From positions 248,001-312,000 of the forward strand of contig NZ_QBKU01000002.1 of NCBI RefSeq assembly GCF_003054325.1: DNA of 64,000 nt, written 5' to 3'. The notes under the pieces are model-generated. The model worked only from the letters and a program-made list of their open reading frames with translations, was not told the origin of the DNA and did no database searches. Within the stretch, counting starts at the first letter, position 1. Every line of letters begins with the position of its first letter. The position numbers were made by a program, and so were the translations under genes. Shown here piece by piece: positions 20,916-30,584 of the stretch. Source of the DNA: Sulfitobacter mediterraneus (lineage in GTDB: Bacteria > Pseudomonadota > Alphaproteobacteria > Rhodobacterales > Rhodobacteraceae).

Positions 20916-21694
20916 GCCATCCAAGCCGCCTTGCGCCGATCAAAGAACGCACCGATGCCTTCGGCGGCTTCCTCTGTCTCCCAACGTTCCGCCAGTGCGG
21001 CGATGGTATGCGCTACGACCTCATCATCAATCCGTGGTCCCAGATCACGGGCCAGTTTCTTGGCCGCTGCCACCGCCCCCGGTGCGCAGGACAGATAGGG
21101 CACCACTTCGGCCTCTATCGCCGCATCCAGATCATCCGCTGGCACCGCGCGGGCCAGCAGGCCCAGATCAATCGCCTCATCCGCACCAAAAAGACGCGCC
21201 GACATGAACACGCGCCGCGCCCGACCCTCGCCCATCCGGGCCAGAACATAGGGTCCGATGGTCGCCGGGATGATCCCCAGCCGGGTTTCCGTGAACCCCA
21301 TCTTGAGGCTGTCCACGCCAATCGCCACGTCACAGACTGATGCCATGCCAACCCCGCCGCCAAAGGCATTGCCCTGCACCTTGCCAATCAAAGGTTTCGG
21401 CAGACTGTTGAGCGCCCCGAGCATTGTCGCCAGCTTGCCTGCCTCTTTGCTGCGGGTTTCCGGGTCCATCTCGGCCTGATCGCGCATCCAGCCGAGATCC
21501 CCGCCCGCGCAAAACGATTTGCCCGCACCGGTCAACACCACCACCCGCACGGCATCATCCGCCGCTAGGTCCGCCGCTGCCTGCGTCAGATCGGCCAGCA
21601 TCTGCGCGGACATGGCGTTGTGCTTTTCCGCACGGTTCAGCGTCAGCGTCGCCACACCGCGCGTGTCGGTTGTTATCTCAATGGTCTCGAACAT
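20912..21694 (-). CDS. liuC: Methylglutaconyl-CoA hydratase (enoyl-CoA hydratase family)
   Basis: Crotonase-fold enzyme of 260 residues. The oxyanion-hole segments are present (KSFCAGGDLGWMRD near residues 59-72 and GNAFGGGVGMASVCDVAI near 107-124), as is the following ETRLGIIPATIGPYV helix with a catalytic-type Glu. In the leucine pathway it hydrates 3-methylglutaconyl-CoA to HMG-CoA. The assignment to that substrate rests on its position directly after HMG-CoA lyase and the MCC subunits. AGGA precedes the ATG. Confidence 0.9.
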   Translation of the reverse strand: MFETIEITTDTRGVATLTLNRAEKHNAMSAQMLADLTQAAADLAADDAVRVVVLTGAGKSFCAGGDLGWMRDQAEMDPETRSKEAGKLATMLGALNSLPKPLIGKVQGNAFGGGVGMASVCDVAIGVDSLKMGFTETRLGIIPATIGPYVLARMGEGRARRVFMSARLFGADEAIDLGLLARAVPADDLDAAIEAEVVPYLSCAPGAVAAAKKLARDLGPRIDDEVVAHTIAALAERWETEEAAEGIGAFFDRRKAAWMA

Positions 21695-21735
21695 GTTGTT
21701 CCTACTTTACTTTTTCCACTGCCGCACCGGCGGCA

Positions 21736-22590
21736 CTAGCCGCGCATTGCGCGGGCCATCTCGGCGGCCTCTTCGATCACCGCCTGATCCAGACCGGTTT
21801 CATAGCCCAGCGCGGTCAAATGCGCATTCACCGCCTCAGTGGCGACATTCCCCGCCGCCCCCGGCGCATAGGGGCACCCCCCCAAGCCGCCAACGGCCGC
21901 ATCAAAGACCCGCACCCCCATCGAAAGAGAGGCATCAATATTGGCCATCGCCCGCCCGTGAGTGTCATGGTAATGCCCCGCCAGACGCCCCACCGGCACC
22001 ACATCGCGCACCGCGAGCAGCATCTTTGCGATGCTGTCCGGTGTGCCCGCGCCAATCGTGTCGCCCAGCGAAACCTCGTAACATCCCATGGCAAACAGCT
22101 TGTCCGCCACCATCGCCACGGCAGAGGGATCAACCGCTCCGTCATAGGGGCATTCCACCACACATGACACATAGCCGCGCACCGGAATATCCAGATGCCG
22201 CGCCTCTTCGAGCACCGGCACAAACCGTTCGAGCGATTCTGCGATGCTGGCGTTGATATTCTTCTGGCTGAACCCTTCGGAGGCAGACCCGAACACTGCG
22301 ATCTCATCAGCCTTGGCCGCCAGCGCATCTTCATAGCCGCGCAAGTTGGGCGTCAGAGCGGCATAGCGCACGCCTTTGGCCCGCTTGATCTGGCTCAGAA
22401 CCTCGCCCGACCCTGCCATCTGCGGCACCCACTTGGGGCTGACAAAACTGGCGCATTCAATCCGGCGAAAGCCCGCATCGCTCAGCCGGTCGACCAGCGC
22501 GACCTTTTCAGACACAGGTATTTCCCGTGCCTCGTTTTGCAATCCGTCCCGGGGGCCGACCTCAAAAATCTCACATGGTCCCAAGCTCAT
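21736..22590 (-). CDS. liuE: Hydroxymethylglutaryl-CoA lyase
   Basis: Cleaves HMG-CoA to acetoacetate and acetyl-CoA, the last step of leucine breakdown. The 284-residue TIM-barrel protein has the metal-binding start GPRDGLQNE (residues 12-20), a metal-binding region near HYHDTHGRAMAN and the signature GGLGGCPYAPGAAGNVATE with the catalytic Cys. No HTH or extra domain is present. AAGGGGA precedes the ATG. Confidence 0.95.
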   Translation of the reverse strand: MSLGPCEIFEVGPRDGLQNEAREIPVSEKVALVDRLSDAGFRRIECASFVSPKWVPQMAGSGEVLSQIKRAKGVRYAALTPNLRGYEDALAAKADEIAVFGSASEGFSQKNINASIAESLERFVPVLEEARHLDIPVRGYVSCVVECPYDGAVDPSAVAMVADKLFAMGCYEVSLGDTIGAGTPDSIAKMLLAVRDVVPVGRLAGHYHDTHGRAMANIDASLSMGVRVFDAAVGGLGGCPYAPGAAGNVATEAVNAHLTALGYETGLDQAVIEEAAEMARAMRG

Positions 22591-22618
22591 GGCATTCCCC
22601 TTCGTTGCCGCATCCGCC

Positions 22619-23290
22619 TCAGACCTTTTCTATTGGCCAAGGCGGATAAAATTCCTGTTCATAGATCCCGCCCTCTGTGGGCAGGGATTTGGCAAAGCTG
22701 TCCCGCGCCGTGATCCGTGCATACCATTCAGCCACCGCAGGGTGCTGATCCAGCTTCACAAAGTAGCGTGACATATAAACTGCCTGACCAACAGAAATAT
22801 CCGCAGCCGAAAACCCGCTGGTCAAAAGATAGTCGCGGTTCTCCACCGGCGTGCTCAGCCGTGCCTCAAGCGCATCATAACATTTGGCAATCCGCGCCGC
22901 CTCCAGCTTCATCACGATGGGGCTGCGCATATGGTCCTCGCGCAGCGCCACATGTTGCTGGGTCAATGCCGCCGTGTGCTGGCTGATGGTTTCGGCAAAA
23001 TGCACCCAGACCAGCCAGGCCATACGGTCGGGATCATCCACCGGACGGCCCAACCGGTCAGGGCTGTAGCGTTCGCACAAATATTGCGTGATCGCGCCGG
23101 TCTCAAACATCCGCTCTCCGTCGATCTCAAGCGCAGGCACCCGGCCTGCCGGTGACAGGCTCAGGTACTCCGGATCGCGCAGCGACTTGTCAAACGCGTG
23201 CAGCTTAAGCTGAAACTCCACATCCATCTCGTTGAGCAACCAAAGGGTGCGCATCGAGCGGGTCTGCGGGCAGTGGTGCAATGTGATCAT
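22619..23290 (-). CDS. Glutathione S-transferase family protein
   Basis: A 223-residue GST with the thioredoxin-like N-terminal domain (LHHCPQTRSMRTLWLLNEMD, with Ser as likely catalytic residue; LSPAGRVPALEIDG with the cis-Pro; MFETGAITQYLCERY with the GSH-binding Glu-Thr-like pair) and an all-helical C-terminal domain. Its ATG overlaps the liuD stop (ATGA), so it is a true member of the leucine operon. A GST is not needed for the known pathway; detoxification of a reactive enoyl-CoA such as methylcrotonyl- or methylglutaconyl-CoA is an inference. Confidence 0.88.
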   Translation of the reverse strand: MITLHHCPQTRSMRTLWLLNEMDVEFQLKLHAFDKSLRDPEYLSLSPAGRVPALEIDGERMFETGAITQYLCERYSPDRLGRPVDDPDRMAWLVWVHFAETISQHTAALTQQHVALREDHMRSPIVMKLEAARIAKCYDALEARLSTPVENRDYLLTSGFSAADISVGQAVYMSRYFVKLDQHPAVAEWYARITARDSFAKSLPTEGGIYEQEFYPPWPIEKV

Positions 23291-25233
23291 GCAGCGGCCT
23301 CCTCTTCGGCCTCCAACCTAACAAGTGCTGCCCCGGCTTCAACCTGATCGCCAGCTGTGGCCAGAACTTCGGCCACGATGCCATCGCGGGCCGCCAGCAA
23401 GGAATGTTCCATCTTCATCGCCTCCAGCACCGCCAGACGGTCGCCCTTGGCCACGGCCTGCCCCACTTTGGCATCCACAGCACGGACAAGACCAGGCATC
23501 GGCGCCTCGATGAGATTGCCATCGCCCTGCGCCCCTGCAGCCCGCGAAAGCGGATCAATCACCTCAAAGGCCATGCCGTAGCCCTCGAACACTGTGACCG
23601 TTGCGCCCGCTGTGGCCACATCCGCGGCAGGCAAACCGCCAATGGTCCACCGACCACCCCGGCGCAACGCCTGCACTTCGTTCTCGCCAACGGTCCAATG
23701 CTGCTCATCCGGCGAAATCACCCGCACTTTCAGAAAATGTTCCTCTCCGCCCCAACCCAGCATGATCTGACGCCGTAGCGCCCGCCACAGGGTAAAACCA
23801 GTCTCTGCTTGGGTGTCCAAAAGCCCCAGCGCCGCCATCCCAGCCAATGCCGCATGCCGCGGTGCAATCTCCGGTGCGGCTGTGAGCGCATCAATGTCAC
23901 GGGCAATCAACCCGGTATCCACTTCGCCTTTGCCAAAGCCTTCATGGCCCGCAAGCGCCCCGAGGAAGGCCAGATTGGTCACCGTACCGCCCACCTGACA
24001 ACCGCTAAGCGCGGCCCGCAAGCGCGACAAGGCCACATCGCGGTTCGGCCCATGCACAATCACCTTGGCAATCATCGGATCGTAAAACGGGCTGATCGTG
24101 TCCCCTGCCCGCACACCGCTGTCGGCGCGGGTCTGCGGGGTGAACTGCAAATGCGTCAACGTGCCGGTCGCTGGCAAAAAACCCTTGGGCACGTCTTCGG
24201 CATAAAGCCGCGCCTCAAAAGCATGCCCGCTGATCGACAATTCACCCTGCTGCTTGGGCAGGCTCTCGCCCGCCGCCACGCGCAGCTGCCATTCAACCAG
24301 ATCCACACCTGTTATCAGCTCGGTCACAGGGTGTTCCACTTGCAACCTTGTGTTCATCTCCATGAAAAAGAACCCATCTGCCCGCAAGCCGCCCGATCCA
24401 TCCACGATGAACTCGACCGTGCCGGCCCCGGCATAACCAATCGCCTCTGCGGCCCGCACCGCCGCCTGACCCATGGCATCGCGCACGTCCTGCGGCATGT
24501 CCGGCGCGGGTGCCTCTTCGATCACTTTCTGATGGCGACGCTGCAATGAACAATCACGCTCAAACAGATGTACCGCCTTGGTGCCATCGCCAAACACCTG
24601 CACCTCGATATGGCGCGGCTTGGTCACAAATTTCTCAACCAGAACATCCGAATTGCCAAAGGCGGTCTTGGCCTCAGAGCGGGCCGACTCCAGCGCCGCC
24701 TGAAACCCGCCCGCCTCTTCCACAAAACGCATACCCTTGCCGCCGCCGCCCGCAACCGCCTTGATCAACACCGGATAGCCGATCTTGCCCGCTTCTGCCG
24801 CCAAAAGCGCATCATCCTGATCCGCCCCGTGATAGCCCGGCACCACCGGCACTCCGGCCTCCACCATCAATGCCTTGGCCGCATCCTTCAGGCCCATCGC
24901 CCGAATGGCCGATGCCGATGGCCCGATAAAGGTCAAACCGGCCTTCTCGACCGCCTCGACAAAATCGGGGTTCTCGGACAGGAACCCATAGCCGGGGTGG
25001 ATCGCCTGTGCGCCGGTCTCCAGCGCCGCCTGAATGATCACATCACCCTTAAGATAGCTCTCCGCCGGGGCCGAGCCGCCAATATGCACGGCCAGATCCG
25101 CCATCTGCACATGTTTTGCCGACCGGTCCGCATCAGAATACACCGCCACACAGCGCACACCCATGGCCTTCGCCGTTTCCATCACCCGGCAAGCAATCTC
25201 GCCCCGGTTCGCAATAAGGATCGTGTCAAACAT
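23287..25233 (-). CDS. liuD: Methylcrotonoyl-CoA carboxylase, biotin-carboxylase/BCCP subunit
   Basis: ATP-dependent carboxylation of biotin for 3-methylcrotonyl-CoA carboxylase. The protein (648 residues from the chosen ATG, MFDTILIANRGEIAC) has the biotin-carboxylase domain (LSENPDFVEAVEKAG; Gly-rich loop KAVAGGGGKGMRF; EMNTRLQVEHPVTE active site), a middle domain, and a C-terminal biotinyl domain with EAMKMEHSL whose Lys is the biotin site. BirA encoded at 117-851 should modify it. AGGAA precedes the ATG; a start five codons upstream is possible. Placement between liuB and liuE decides MCC over acetyl- or propionyl-CoA carboxylase. Confidence 0.95.
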   Translation of the reverse strand: MFDTILIANRGEIACRVMETAKAMGVRCVAVYSDADRSAKHVQMADLAVHIGGSAPAESYLKGDVIIQAALETGAQAIHPGYGFLSENPDFVEAVEKAGLTFIGPSASAIRAMGLKDAAKALMVEAGVPVVPGYHGADQDDALLAAEAGKIGYPVLIKAVAGGGGKGMRFVEEAGGFQAALESARSEAKTAFGNSDVLVEKFVTKPRHIEVQVFGDGTKAVHLFERDCSLQRRHQKVIEEAPAPDMPQDVRDAMGQAAVRAAEAIGYAGAGTVEFIVDGSGGLRADGFFFMEMNTRLQVEHPVTELITGVDLVEWQLRVAAGESLPKQQGELSISGHAFEARLYAEDVPKGFLPATGTLTHLQFTPQTRADSGVRAGDTISPFYDPMIAKVIVHGPNRDVALSRLRAALSGCQVGGTVTNLAFLGALAGHEGFGKGEVDTGLIARDIDALTAAPEIAPRHAALAGMAALGLLDTQAETGFTLWRALRRQIMLGWGGEEHFLKVRVISPDEQHWTVGENEVQALRRGGRWTIGGLPAADVATAGATVTVFEGYGMAFEVIDPLSRAAGAQGDGNLIEAPMPGLVRAVDAKVGQAVAKGDRLAVLEAMKMEHSLLAARDGIVAEVLATAGDQVEAGAALVRLEAEEEAAA

Positions 25234-25258
25234 TCGCCGTTCCTTCACTTTCTACTTT

Positions 25259-25309
25259 GTCTTCCTTTTTGGCCTTAAATATTCCGGGGGTCTGGGGGCT
25301 GGCCCCCAG
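25259..25309. repeat. TAAATAYTCCGGGG / GGGGCTGGCCCC intergenic element, copy 1
   Basis: Between liuB and liuD the plus strand reads TTTTTGGCCTTAAATATTCC, then GGGGG and, at 25292-25309, the hairpin CTGGGGGCTGGCCCCCAG. The second copy is at 60780-60827 and shares the TTTTTGGC, TAAATAYTCCGGGG and GGGGCTGGCCCC parts in the same order and orientation. Such elements are common between genes in Rhodobacterales; role unknown. Confidence 0.7.
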
Positions 25310-25353
25310 CTCTGTCCCAAAAAAAACCCCTGCGCCTTTGTGATCCATCGCCA

Positions 25354-26958
25354 TCACATCCGGAACACGCCAAAGCGTGTCGGCTCAATCGGTGCATTCA
25401 AACTGGCGGAGAGCGACAGCGACAACACATCGCGGCTCTTGCGTGGATCAATGATCCCATCATCCCAAAGCCGCGCGGAAGCATAAAGCGGATGGCTCTG
25501 CTCTTCGAACATATCAATGGTCGGCTGTTTAAAACTGGCCTCTTCTTCGGCGGACCAGGTGCCGCCTGCCCGTTCGATGGCATCTCGTTTGACCGTCGCC
25601 AAAACCCCCGCCGCCTGCGGGCCGCCCATCACGGAAATCCGGCTGTTGGGCCAGGTCCACAAGAAACGCGGGCGATAGGCCCGGCCCGACATGCCATAGT
25701 TGCCCGCCCCGAAGGAGCCGCCAACCAACATGGTGATTTTGGGCACATTGGTGCTGGCCACAGCCGTCACCATCTTGGCGCCGTGCCGGGCAATACCTTC
25801 GTTCTCGTACTTGCGCCCCACCATAAAGCCAGTGATGTTTTGCAGGAAAACCAGCGGGATATTGCGCTGCGAACACAGTTCAATGAAATGCGCGCCTTTT
25901 TGTGCTGCCTCCGAAAACAGCACGCCATTGTTGGCCACGATCCCGATCGGGCATCCTTTGACATGGGCAAATCCGGTCACAAGGGTTTCGCCAAAGCGGG
26001 CCTTGAACTCATCAAAGCGGCTGCCATCCACCAAACGCGCGATCACCTCGCGAATGTCGTAAGGCGTGCGCAGATCGGCGGGCACCACGCCCAGCAGTTC
26101 GGATGGATCATAGGCCGGCTCTTCGGGGCTGGCCCATTCCACGGTCTTGGGTTTGCTGCGGTTCAGCTGCCCCACGGCACGGCGGGCCAGTGACAGGGCG
26201 TGGGCATCATCCTCGGCCAGATAGTCGGCCACGCCGGACAGGCGGGTGTGTACGTCACCGCCGCCCAGATCTTCGGCAGAGACCACTTCGCCCGTTGCCG
26301 CCTTCACCAGCGGCGGACCAGCGAGAAAAATCGTGCCTTGCTCTTTGACAATGATCGTCACGTCAGACATCGCCGGAACGTAGGCTCCGCCAGCGGTGCA
26401 AGAGCCCATCACAACCGCAATCTGCGGAATGCCCTTGGCGCTCATCCGGGCCTGATTGTAAAAAATCGCGCCAAAATGATCCCGGTCGGGAAACACTTCA
26501 TCCTGATTGGGCAGGTTCGCCCCGCCGCTGTCGACCAGATAGACACAAGGCAGATGGTTGGTCTCGGCAATTTCCTGAGCGCGGAGGTGCTTTTTCACCG
26601 TCATCGGATAGTAGGTGCCGCCCTTCACGGTGGCATCATTACACACCACCATGACCTCTTGCCCCTGCACCCGGCCAATGCCTGCGATCACACCCGCACA
26701 GGGCGCCGCCCCATCATAAAGCCCATGCGCCGCCGTTGCGCCTATCTCCAGAAACGGGCTGCCGGGGTCCAGCAGGTTGGCGACACGTTCCCGCGGCAAC
26801 ATCTTGCCCCGGCTTTCGTGGCGGGCGCGGGATTTCTCGCCGCCGCCCAGTGCCGCGGCCTGCGCCGCCTCACGCACCTGATCCAGCGCCTCCAAATGGG
26901 CGGTTTCGTTGGTCTTGTAGCCTTCAGACGAAGGCAGCGCCTGCGAAGTGAGTTTCAC
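25354..26958 (-). CDS. liuB: Methylcrotonoyl-CoA carboxylase, carboxyltransferase subunit
   Basis: Transfers CO2 from carboxybiotin to 3-methylcrotonyl-CoA, making 3-methylglutaconyl-CoA. The 534-residue protein has the two crotonase-like carboxyltransferase halves, including the N-terminal [24 protein letters not shown] region, [18 protein letters not shown] in the first half and [18 protein letters not shown] in the second. Start is GTG with GGAG 7 nt before it. It is the expected partner of LiuD. Confidence 0.95.
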   Translation of the reverse strand: MKLTSQALPSSEGYKTNETAHLEALDQVREAAQAAALGGGEKSRARHESRGKMLPRERVANLLDPGSPFLEIGATAAHGLYDGAAPCAGVIAGIGRVQGQEVMVVCNDATVKGGTYYPMTVKKHLRAQEIAETNHLPCVYLVDSGGANLPNQDEVFPDRDHFGAIFYNQARMSAKGIPQIAVVMGSCTAGGAYVPAMSDVTIIVKEQGTIFLAGPPLVKAATGEVVSAEDLGGGDVHTRLSGVADYLAEDDAHALSLARRAVGQLNRSKPKTVEWASPEEPAYDPSELLGVVPADLRTPYDIREVIARLVDGSRFDEFKARFGETLVTGFAHVKGCPIGIVANNGVLFSEAAQKGAHFIELCSQRNIPLVFLQNITGFMVGRKYENEGIARHGAKMVTAVASTNVPKITMLVGGSFGAGNYGMSGRAYRPRFLWTWPNSRISVMGGPQAAGVLATVKRDAIERAGGTWSAEEEASFKQPTIDMFEEQSHPLYASARLWDDGIIDPRKSRDVLSLSLSASLNAPIEPTRFGVFRM

Positions 26959-27052
26959 GTTTCATCTCCTTCATTTCGCGGAATATCTTGGCACGAGGGT
27001 GCCGGTTGTTCTGAATAAATCTGTTCTGTGGGCGGATGGTTCATTGGCAAAT

Positions 27053-28570
27053 TCATACCTCCGCCTCCGCCGCTGCGCGTGCCTTGAGATCCTTGCGGAT
27101 CACCTTGCCGGTTACGGTCATCGGCAGCGCATCAAGAAAAGCGATTTCCCTTGGATAAGAATAGCTTGCCAGCCGTTCTTTGACCCAAATTTGCAGCTCA
27201 GCTTCACCCACATCAGCGCCGTCTTTGCGCACCACATAGGCCTTGACCACTTCCGTGCGCAGCGCATCGGGCTTGCCCACCACGCCGACGGTTGCGACGC
27301 CGGGATGGGTCAGCAGGCAGTCCTCAATCTCGGCCGGACCGATGCGGTATCCGGCTGAGGTGATCACATCATCCTCGCGCCCGACAAAGCGCAGGTAATC
27401 ACCATCCCAGATGCCACGATCTCCGGTGATCAGCCAATCGCTGATAAACTTCTCTGCCGTGGCTTCGGGCCGGTTCCAATAGCGCAACATCATCGAGGCC
27501 GACCCGCGCCGCACCGCCACGCCGCCTTCGCCCGTTGTGGGCTGGCCGTTTGCGTCAATCACGGCAACATCATGGCCCGGCACCGGCTTCCCGATACATC
27601 CCGGCTGCGCTGCAAAATCGGCGGCGCAGGATGAGGCAACCATGTTGCATTCGGTCTGGCCATAAAATTCGTTGATCTCCAACCCGAAGGCTTTGCGCCC
27701 CCAGGCCAGCATCTCGCCGCCCAACGGCTCGCCGCCGCTGGCCACGGACCGCAAACCGGGGATCGCGACATCAGCGGCCTTGAGCATGCGCAGTGCCGTG
27801 GGCGGAAAGAACACGTTTCGCGCACCGCCCTGTGCAATCACCTCGGCGCAGCCCTCTACCGTGAATTTACTCATCCGCGCCGCGACCACAGGAATGCCAA
27901 GCGCCAGCCCCGGCATCAGCACATCAAACAGCCCGCCAATCCATGCCCAATCCGCCGGGGTCCACAGGCAATCACCGTCCTGTCCCAGATGGTTGTGACT
28001 GATCGAAACGCCGGGCAAATGGCCGGTCAGAACCCGATGTCCATGCAGCGCCCCTTTGGGGCTGCCGGTGGTGCCGGAGGTGTAAATCAGCACGGCAGGG
28101 TCATCCGCGGCCGTGTCGGAAAAACCTACGGGGTCACCGGCAAGGCCAGCGCTTTCAGCAATCCACGCTTCTGCCAGATCGCCCAGCAGTGACGCCCCTT
28201 CATCGTCCGTCAGGACAATGGCACAGCCTGCATCCCCGACCCGGCTGGCCAGCGCATCATGCTTGAAAAGTTTGAACAAAGGCACTGAAATCGCACCTAT
28301 TTTCCAGATCGCCAGATGTGCCGCCGCGCACCACGGGCTTTGGCTGAGCAAAACGCCCACACGGTCGCCGGCCTGCACCTGTTGCAACAAGGCGCGGGCC
28401 AGATCATCGGCCATGCTATGCAGCTGGCCAAAGCTGACATCGCGCCGTTGCGGCCCTGTCAGATCAATGATTGCCGTGGCCCCGTCCGGCTGCGACAAGC
28501 ATTGCGCAGCCATGTTCAGCCGCACAGGAATGTCCCAACTGTGGTCATTATGCAGGCCCGGCAAATTCAT
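27053..28570 (-). CDS. Acyl-CoA synthetase (AMP-dependent ligase)
   Basis: ANL-superfamily enzyme of 505 residues from the chosen ATG (MNLPGLHND), which follows GGGAG; an earlier in-frame start adds 30 unlike residues. Motifs in order: P-loop-like YTSGTTGSPKGALHG, EFYGQTECN, ITGDRG with the conserved Asp, the hinge region DDVITSAGYRIGPAEIED and the C-terminal catalytic Lys in TVTGKVIRKDLK. Its place between isovaleryl-CoA dehydrogenase and MCC suggests a short branched substrate such as isovalerate or methylcrotonate, or acetoacetate; the sequence alone does not decide. Confidence 0.88.
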   Translation of the reverse strand: MNLPGLHNDHSWDIPVRLNMAAQCLSQPDGATAIIDLTGPQRRDVSFGQLHSMADDLARALLQQVQAGDRVGVLLSQSPWCAAAHLAIWKIGAISVPLFKLFKHDALASRVGDAGCAIVLTDDEGASLLGDLAEAWIAESAGLAGDPVGFSDTAADDPAVLIYTSGTTGSPKGALHGHRVLTGHLPGVSISHNHLGQDGDCLWTPADWAWIGGLFDVLMPGLALGIPVVAARMSKFTVEGCAEVIAQGGARNVFFPPTALRMLKAADVAIPGLRSVASGGEPLGGEMLAWGRKAFGLEINEFYGQTECNMVASSCAADFAAQPGCIGKPVPGHDVAVIDANGQPTTGEGGVAVRRGSASMMLRYWNRPEATAEKFISDWLITGDRGIWDGDYLRFVGREDDVITSAGYRIGPAEIEDCLLTHPGVATVGVVGKPDALRTEVVKAYVVRKDGADVGEAELQIWVKERLASYSYPREIAFLDALPMTVTGKVIRKDLKARAAAEAEV

Positions 28571-28766
28571 CAGCTGTGATACTCCCAATTTTATGTCATT
28601 GAGTGGTGGCTGCCCAAAGAACGGGTCTTTGGAAAGCGCTGCGCCTGCGGCGATCGTCAAACAGGCTCTACCCGTTGCAAGCTGACCCTTCTGGCCGAAG
28701 GCGTGGTTGCCGCGTTATGGTTGCCAACACCATGCGAGATGCAAGTCAAACCAGCGCGGCACCCGT

Positions 28767-29930
28767 TCAACCCATTGACGACATCATCTCGCGGCCCACC
28801 AGCATCCGGCGGATTTCCGAAGTGCCCGCGCCAATTTCCATCAGTTTGGCATCGCGGAAGATCCGGCCCACCGGGTTGTCGGACAAATAGCCCGCGCCGC
28901 CCATGGCCTGCACTGCCTGATGCGCCTGCACCATCGCCTGCTCGGACGCATAAAGACAGCAGGCCGCCGCATCCTGACGGGTCACTGTGCCACGATCACA
29001 GGCCTGCGCCACCGCATAGACATAAGCACGGGATGAATTCATTGCCGTGTACATATCCGCCATCTTGCCTTGCATCAGTTGGAAGTTGCCAATCGGCTGG
29101 CCGAATTGCTTGCGCTCGGCCATGTATGGCATGATTTCATCCAGACAGGCGGCCATGATACCAAGGCCAATACCAGCCAGCACCACACGTTCGTAATCCA
29201 GACCGGACATCAGAACGCGCACGCCTTTGCCCTCTTCGCCCAGAACGTTCTCAAACGGCACTTCGACATCGTCAAAGATCAGCTCTGCCGTGTTGGATCC
29301 GCGCATGCCCAGTTTGTCAAAATGCGGGCTGGTGGTGAAACCCTTCATCGACTTTTCAATCAGGAATGCCGTGATCCCCTTGGACCCCGCATCGGGATCT
29401 GTTTTGGCATAGACCACCAGAGTATCGGCATCCGGACCATTGGTGATCCAGTATTTATTGCCCGACAAGCGGTAGTGATCGTTCCGCTTTTCGGCGCGCA
29501 GCTTCATGCTGACCACGTCACTGCCCGCAGATGGCTCTGACATCGCCAAAGCGCCAACATGTTCACCGGAACACAGCTTGGGCAGGTATTTCTCTTTCTG
29601 CTCTTGCGTGCCGTTCAATTTGATCTGGTTCAAACACAGGTTCGAATGCGCCCCATAGGACAGCGAAACCGAGGCCGAGGCGCGGGCGATTTCCTCAACC
29701 GCGACCGTATGCGCCACATAGCCCATGCCGGTGCCGCCAAATTCCTCATCAACGGTCATGCCAAGCAGGCCCAGCTCGCCCATTTCGGTCCAAAGCTCGG
29801 GCGGGAAATCATTGTTGGCGTCGATATCTGCCGCCATCGGCTTGACCCGCTCTTGCGCCCAGCGATGTACCATCTCGCGCAATGCGCCAACATCTTCACC
29901 CAGATCAAACTGCATACTGGCGTTGAACAT
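28767..29930 (-). CDS. liuA: Isovaleryl-CoA dehydrogenase
   Basis: FAD acyl-CoA dehydrogenase of 387 residues that oxidises isovaleryl-CoA to 3-methylcrotonyl-CoA and passes electrons to ETF. Seen: [21 protein letters not shown] (acyl-CoA/FAD region), [19 protein letters not shown], the helix [15 protein letters not shown] with the Glu that serves as catalytic base in isovaleryl- (not medium-chain) enzymes, and [20 protein letters not shown]. First gene of the liu cluster. GGGAGAG precedes the ATG; an earlier in-frame start lies in the operator region. Confidence 0.95.
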   Translation of the reverse strand: MFNASMQFDLGEDVGALREMVHRWAQERVKPMAADIDANNDFPPELWTEMGELGLLGMTVDEEFGGTGMGYVAHTVAVEEIARASASVSLSYGAHSNLCLNQIKLNGTQEQKEKYLPKLCSGEHVGALAMSEPSAGSDVVSMKLRAEKRNDHYRLSGNKYWITNGPDADTLVVYAKTDPDAGSKGITAFLIEKSMKGFTTSPHFDKLGMRGSNTAELIFDDVEVPFENVLGEEGKGVRVLMSGLDYERVVLAGIGLGIMAACLDEIMPYMAERKQFGQPIGNFQLMQGKMADMYTAMNSSRAYVYAVAQACDRGTVTRQDAAACCLYASEQAMVQAHQAVQAMGGAGYLSDNPVGRIFRDAKLMEIGAGTSEIRRMLVGREMMSSMG

Positions 29931-29947
29931 GGTTCTCTCCCGTTTAT

Positions 29948-29991
29948 TGAACACTTGTTCATTACCTACAGATCAAACATCCACCGGTCAA
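29948..29991 (-). promoter_or_regulatory. Candidate liuA promoter with overlapping palindromic operator
   Basis: On the minus strand TTGACC (29991-29986) and TAGGTA (29968-29963) are 17 nt apart. Directly after the -10, at 29948-29961, lies a perfect inverted repeat TGAACA-nn-TGTTCA, where transcription would start. This is a typical place for a repressor of the TetR, MarR or MerR type. No regulator gene is adjacent in the window. The site lies in the 141-nt space shared with the divergent gene at 30072. Confidence 0.5.
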
Positions 29992-30071
29992 GCGTCTTGG
30001 CAGGGTGGAACCAATTGCCGCGCTGCCCGTTGGTCCCACAGCAACGCAATTTCAATGGAAAGAGAGAGACC

Positions 30072-30548
30072 ATGACCGACAGTTTGAAAAAGGAATTCTG
30101 GGACCGTTTGGAAGACACGCGTACAGGCATGTTGGCGGCGGGATCAGCCCCCGCCGTGCCAATGAGCCATTTCGTTGAGGACGACAGCACAGCGCCGGTC
30201 TTGTGGTTTATCACGGCCAAAGGCACCGCACTGGCAGAGGCCGCAAACAGCGGAGCAAACGCGCAATATATCGTCTCAACCAAGGACGAACATCTTTACG
30301 CTCGGATCGATGGTCATGTGCAGGCGGTCAATGACCCCGCACAACTTGACCGGATCTGGAATGTGATGGCAGATGTCTGGTTCGACGGCGGGCAACACGA
30401 CAGCGATGTGCAACTGTTGCGGATGGATCTGAAACAGGCCGAGATTTGGCTAACCGATGGCAGCATCAAGTTCCTGTTCGAGGTGGCCAAGGCGCATCTG
30501 ACGGACCAACAACCTGATGTTGGCCAGCACGGCACGGTTCACTTCTAA
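30072..30548 (+). CDS. Pyridoxamine 5'-phosphate oxidase-like (general stress protein 26 family)
   Basis: A 158-residue split-barrel flavin-binding protein. Visible: LKKEFWDRLEDTRTGML start, PVLWFITAKGTALAEA in the barrel, and STKDEHLYARIDGHVQAVND, followed by WLTDGSIKFLFEVAKAHLT at the end, like the COG3871 family. Members bind FMN; physiological role is unclear, perhaps stress. It is transcribed away from liuA. GAAAGAG precedes the ATG. Frame is open far upstream but conservation begins at this Met. Confidence 0.85.
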   Translation: MTDSLKKEFWDRLEDTRTGMLAAGSAPAVPMSHFVEDDSTAPVLWFITAKGTALAEAANSGANAQYIVSTKDEHLYARIDGHVQAVNDPAQLDRIWNVMADVWFDGGQHDSDVQLLRMDLKQAEIWLTDGSIKFLFEVAKAHLTDQQPDVGQHGTVHF

Positions 30549-30584
30549 CTCAATGGCGCGCCCTCTCCCACCGGAGGAGGCGTT

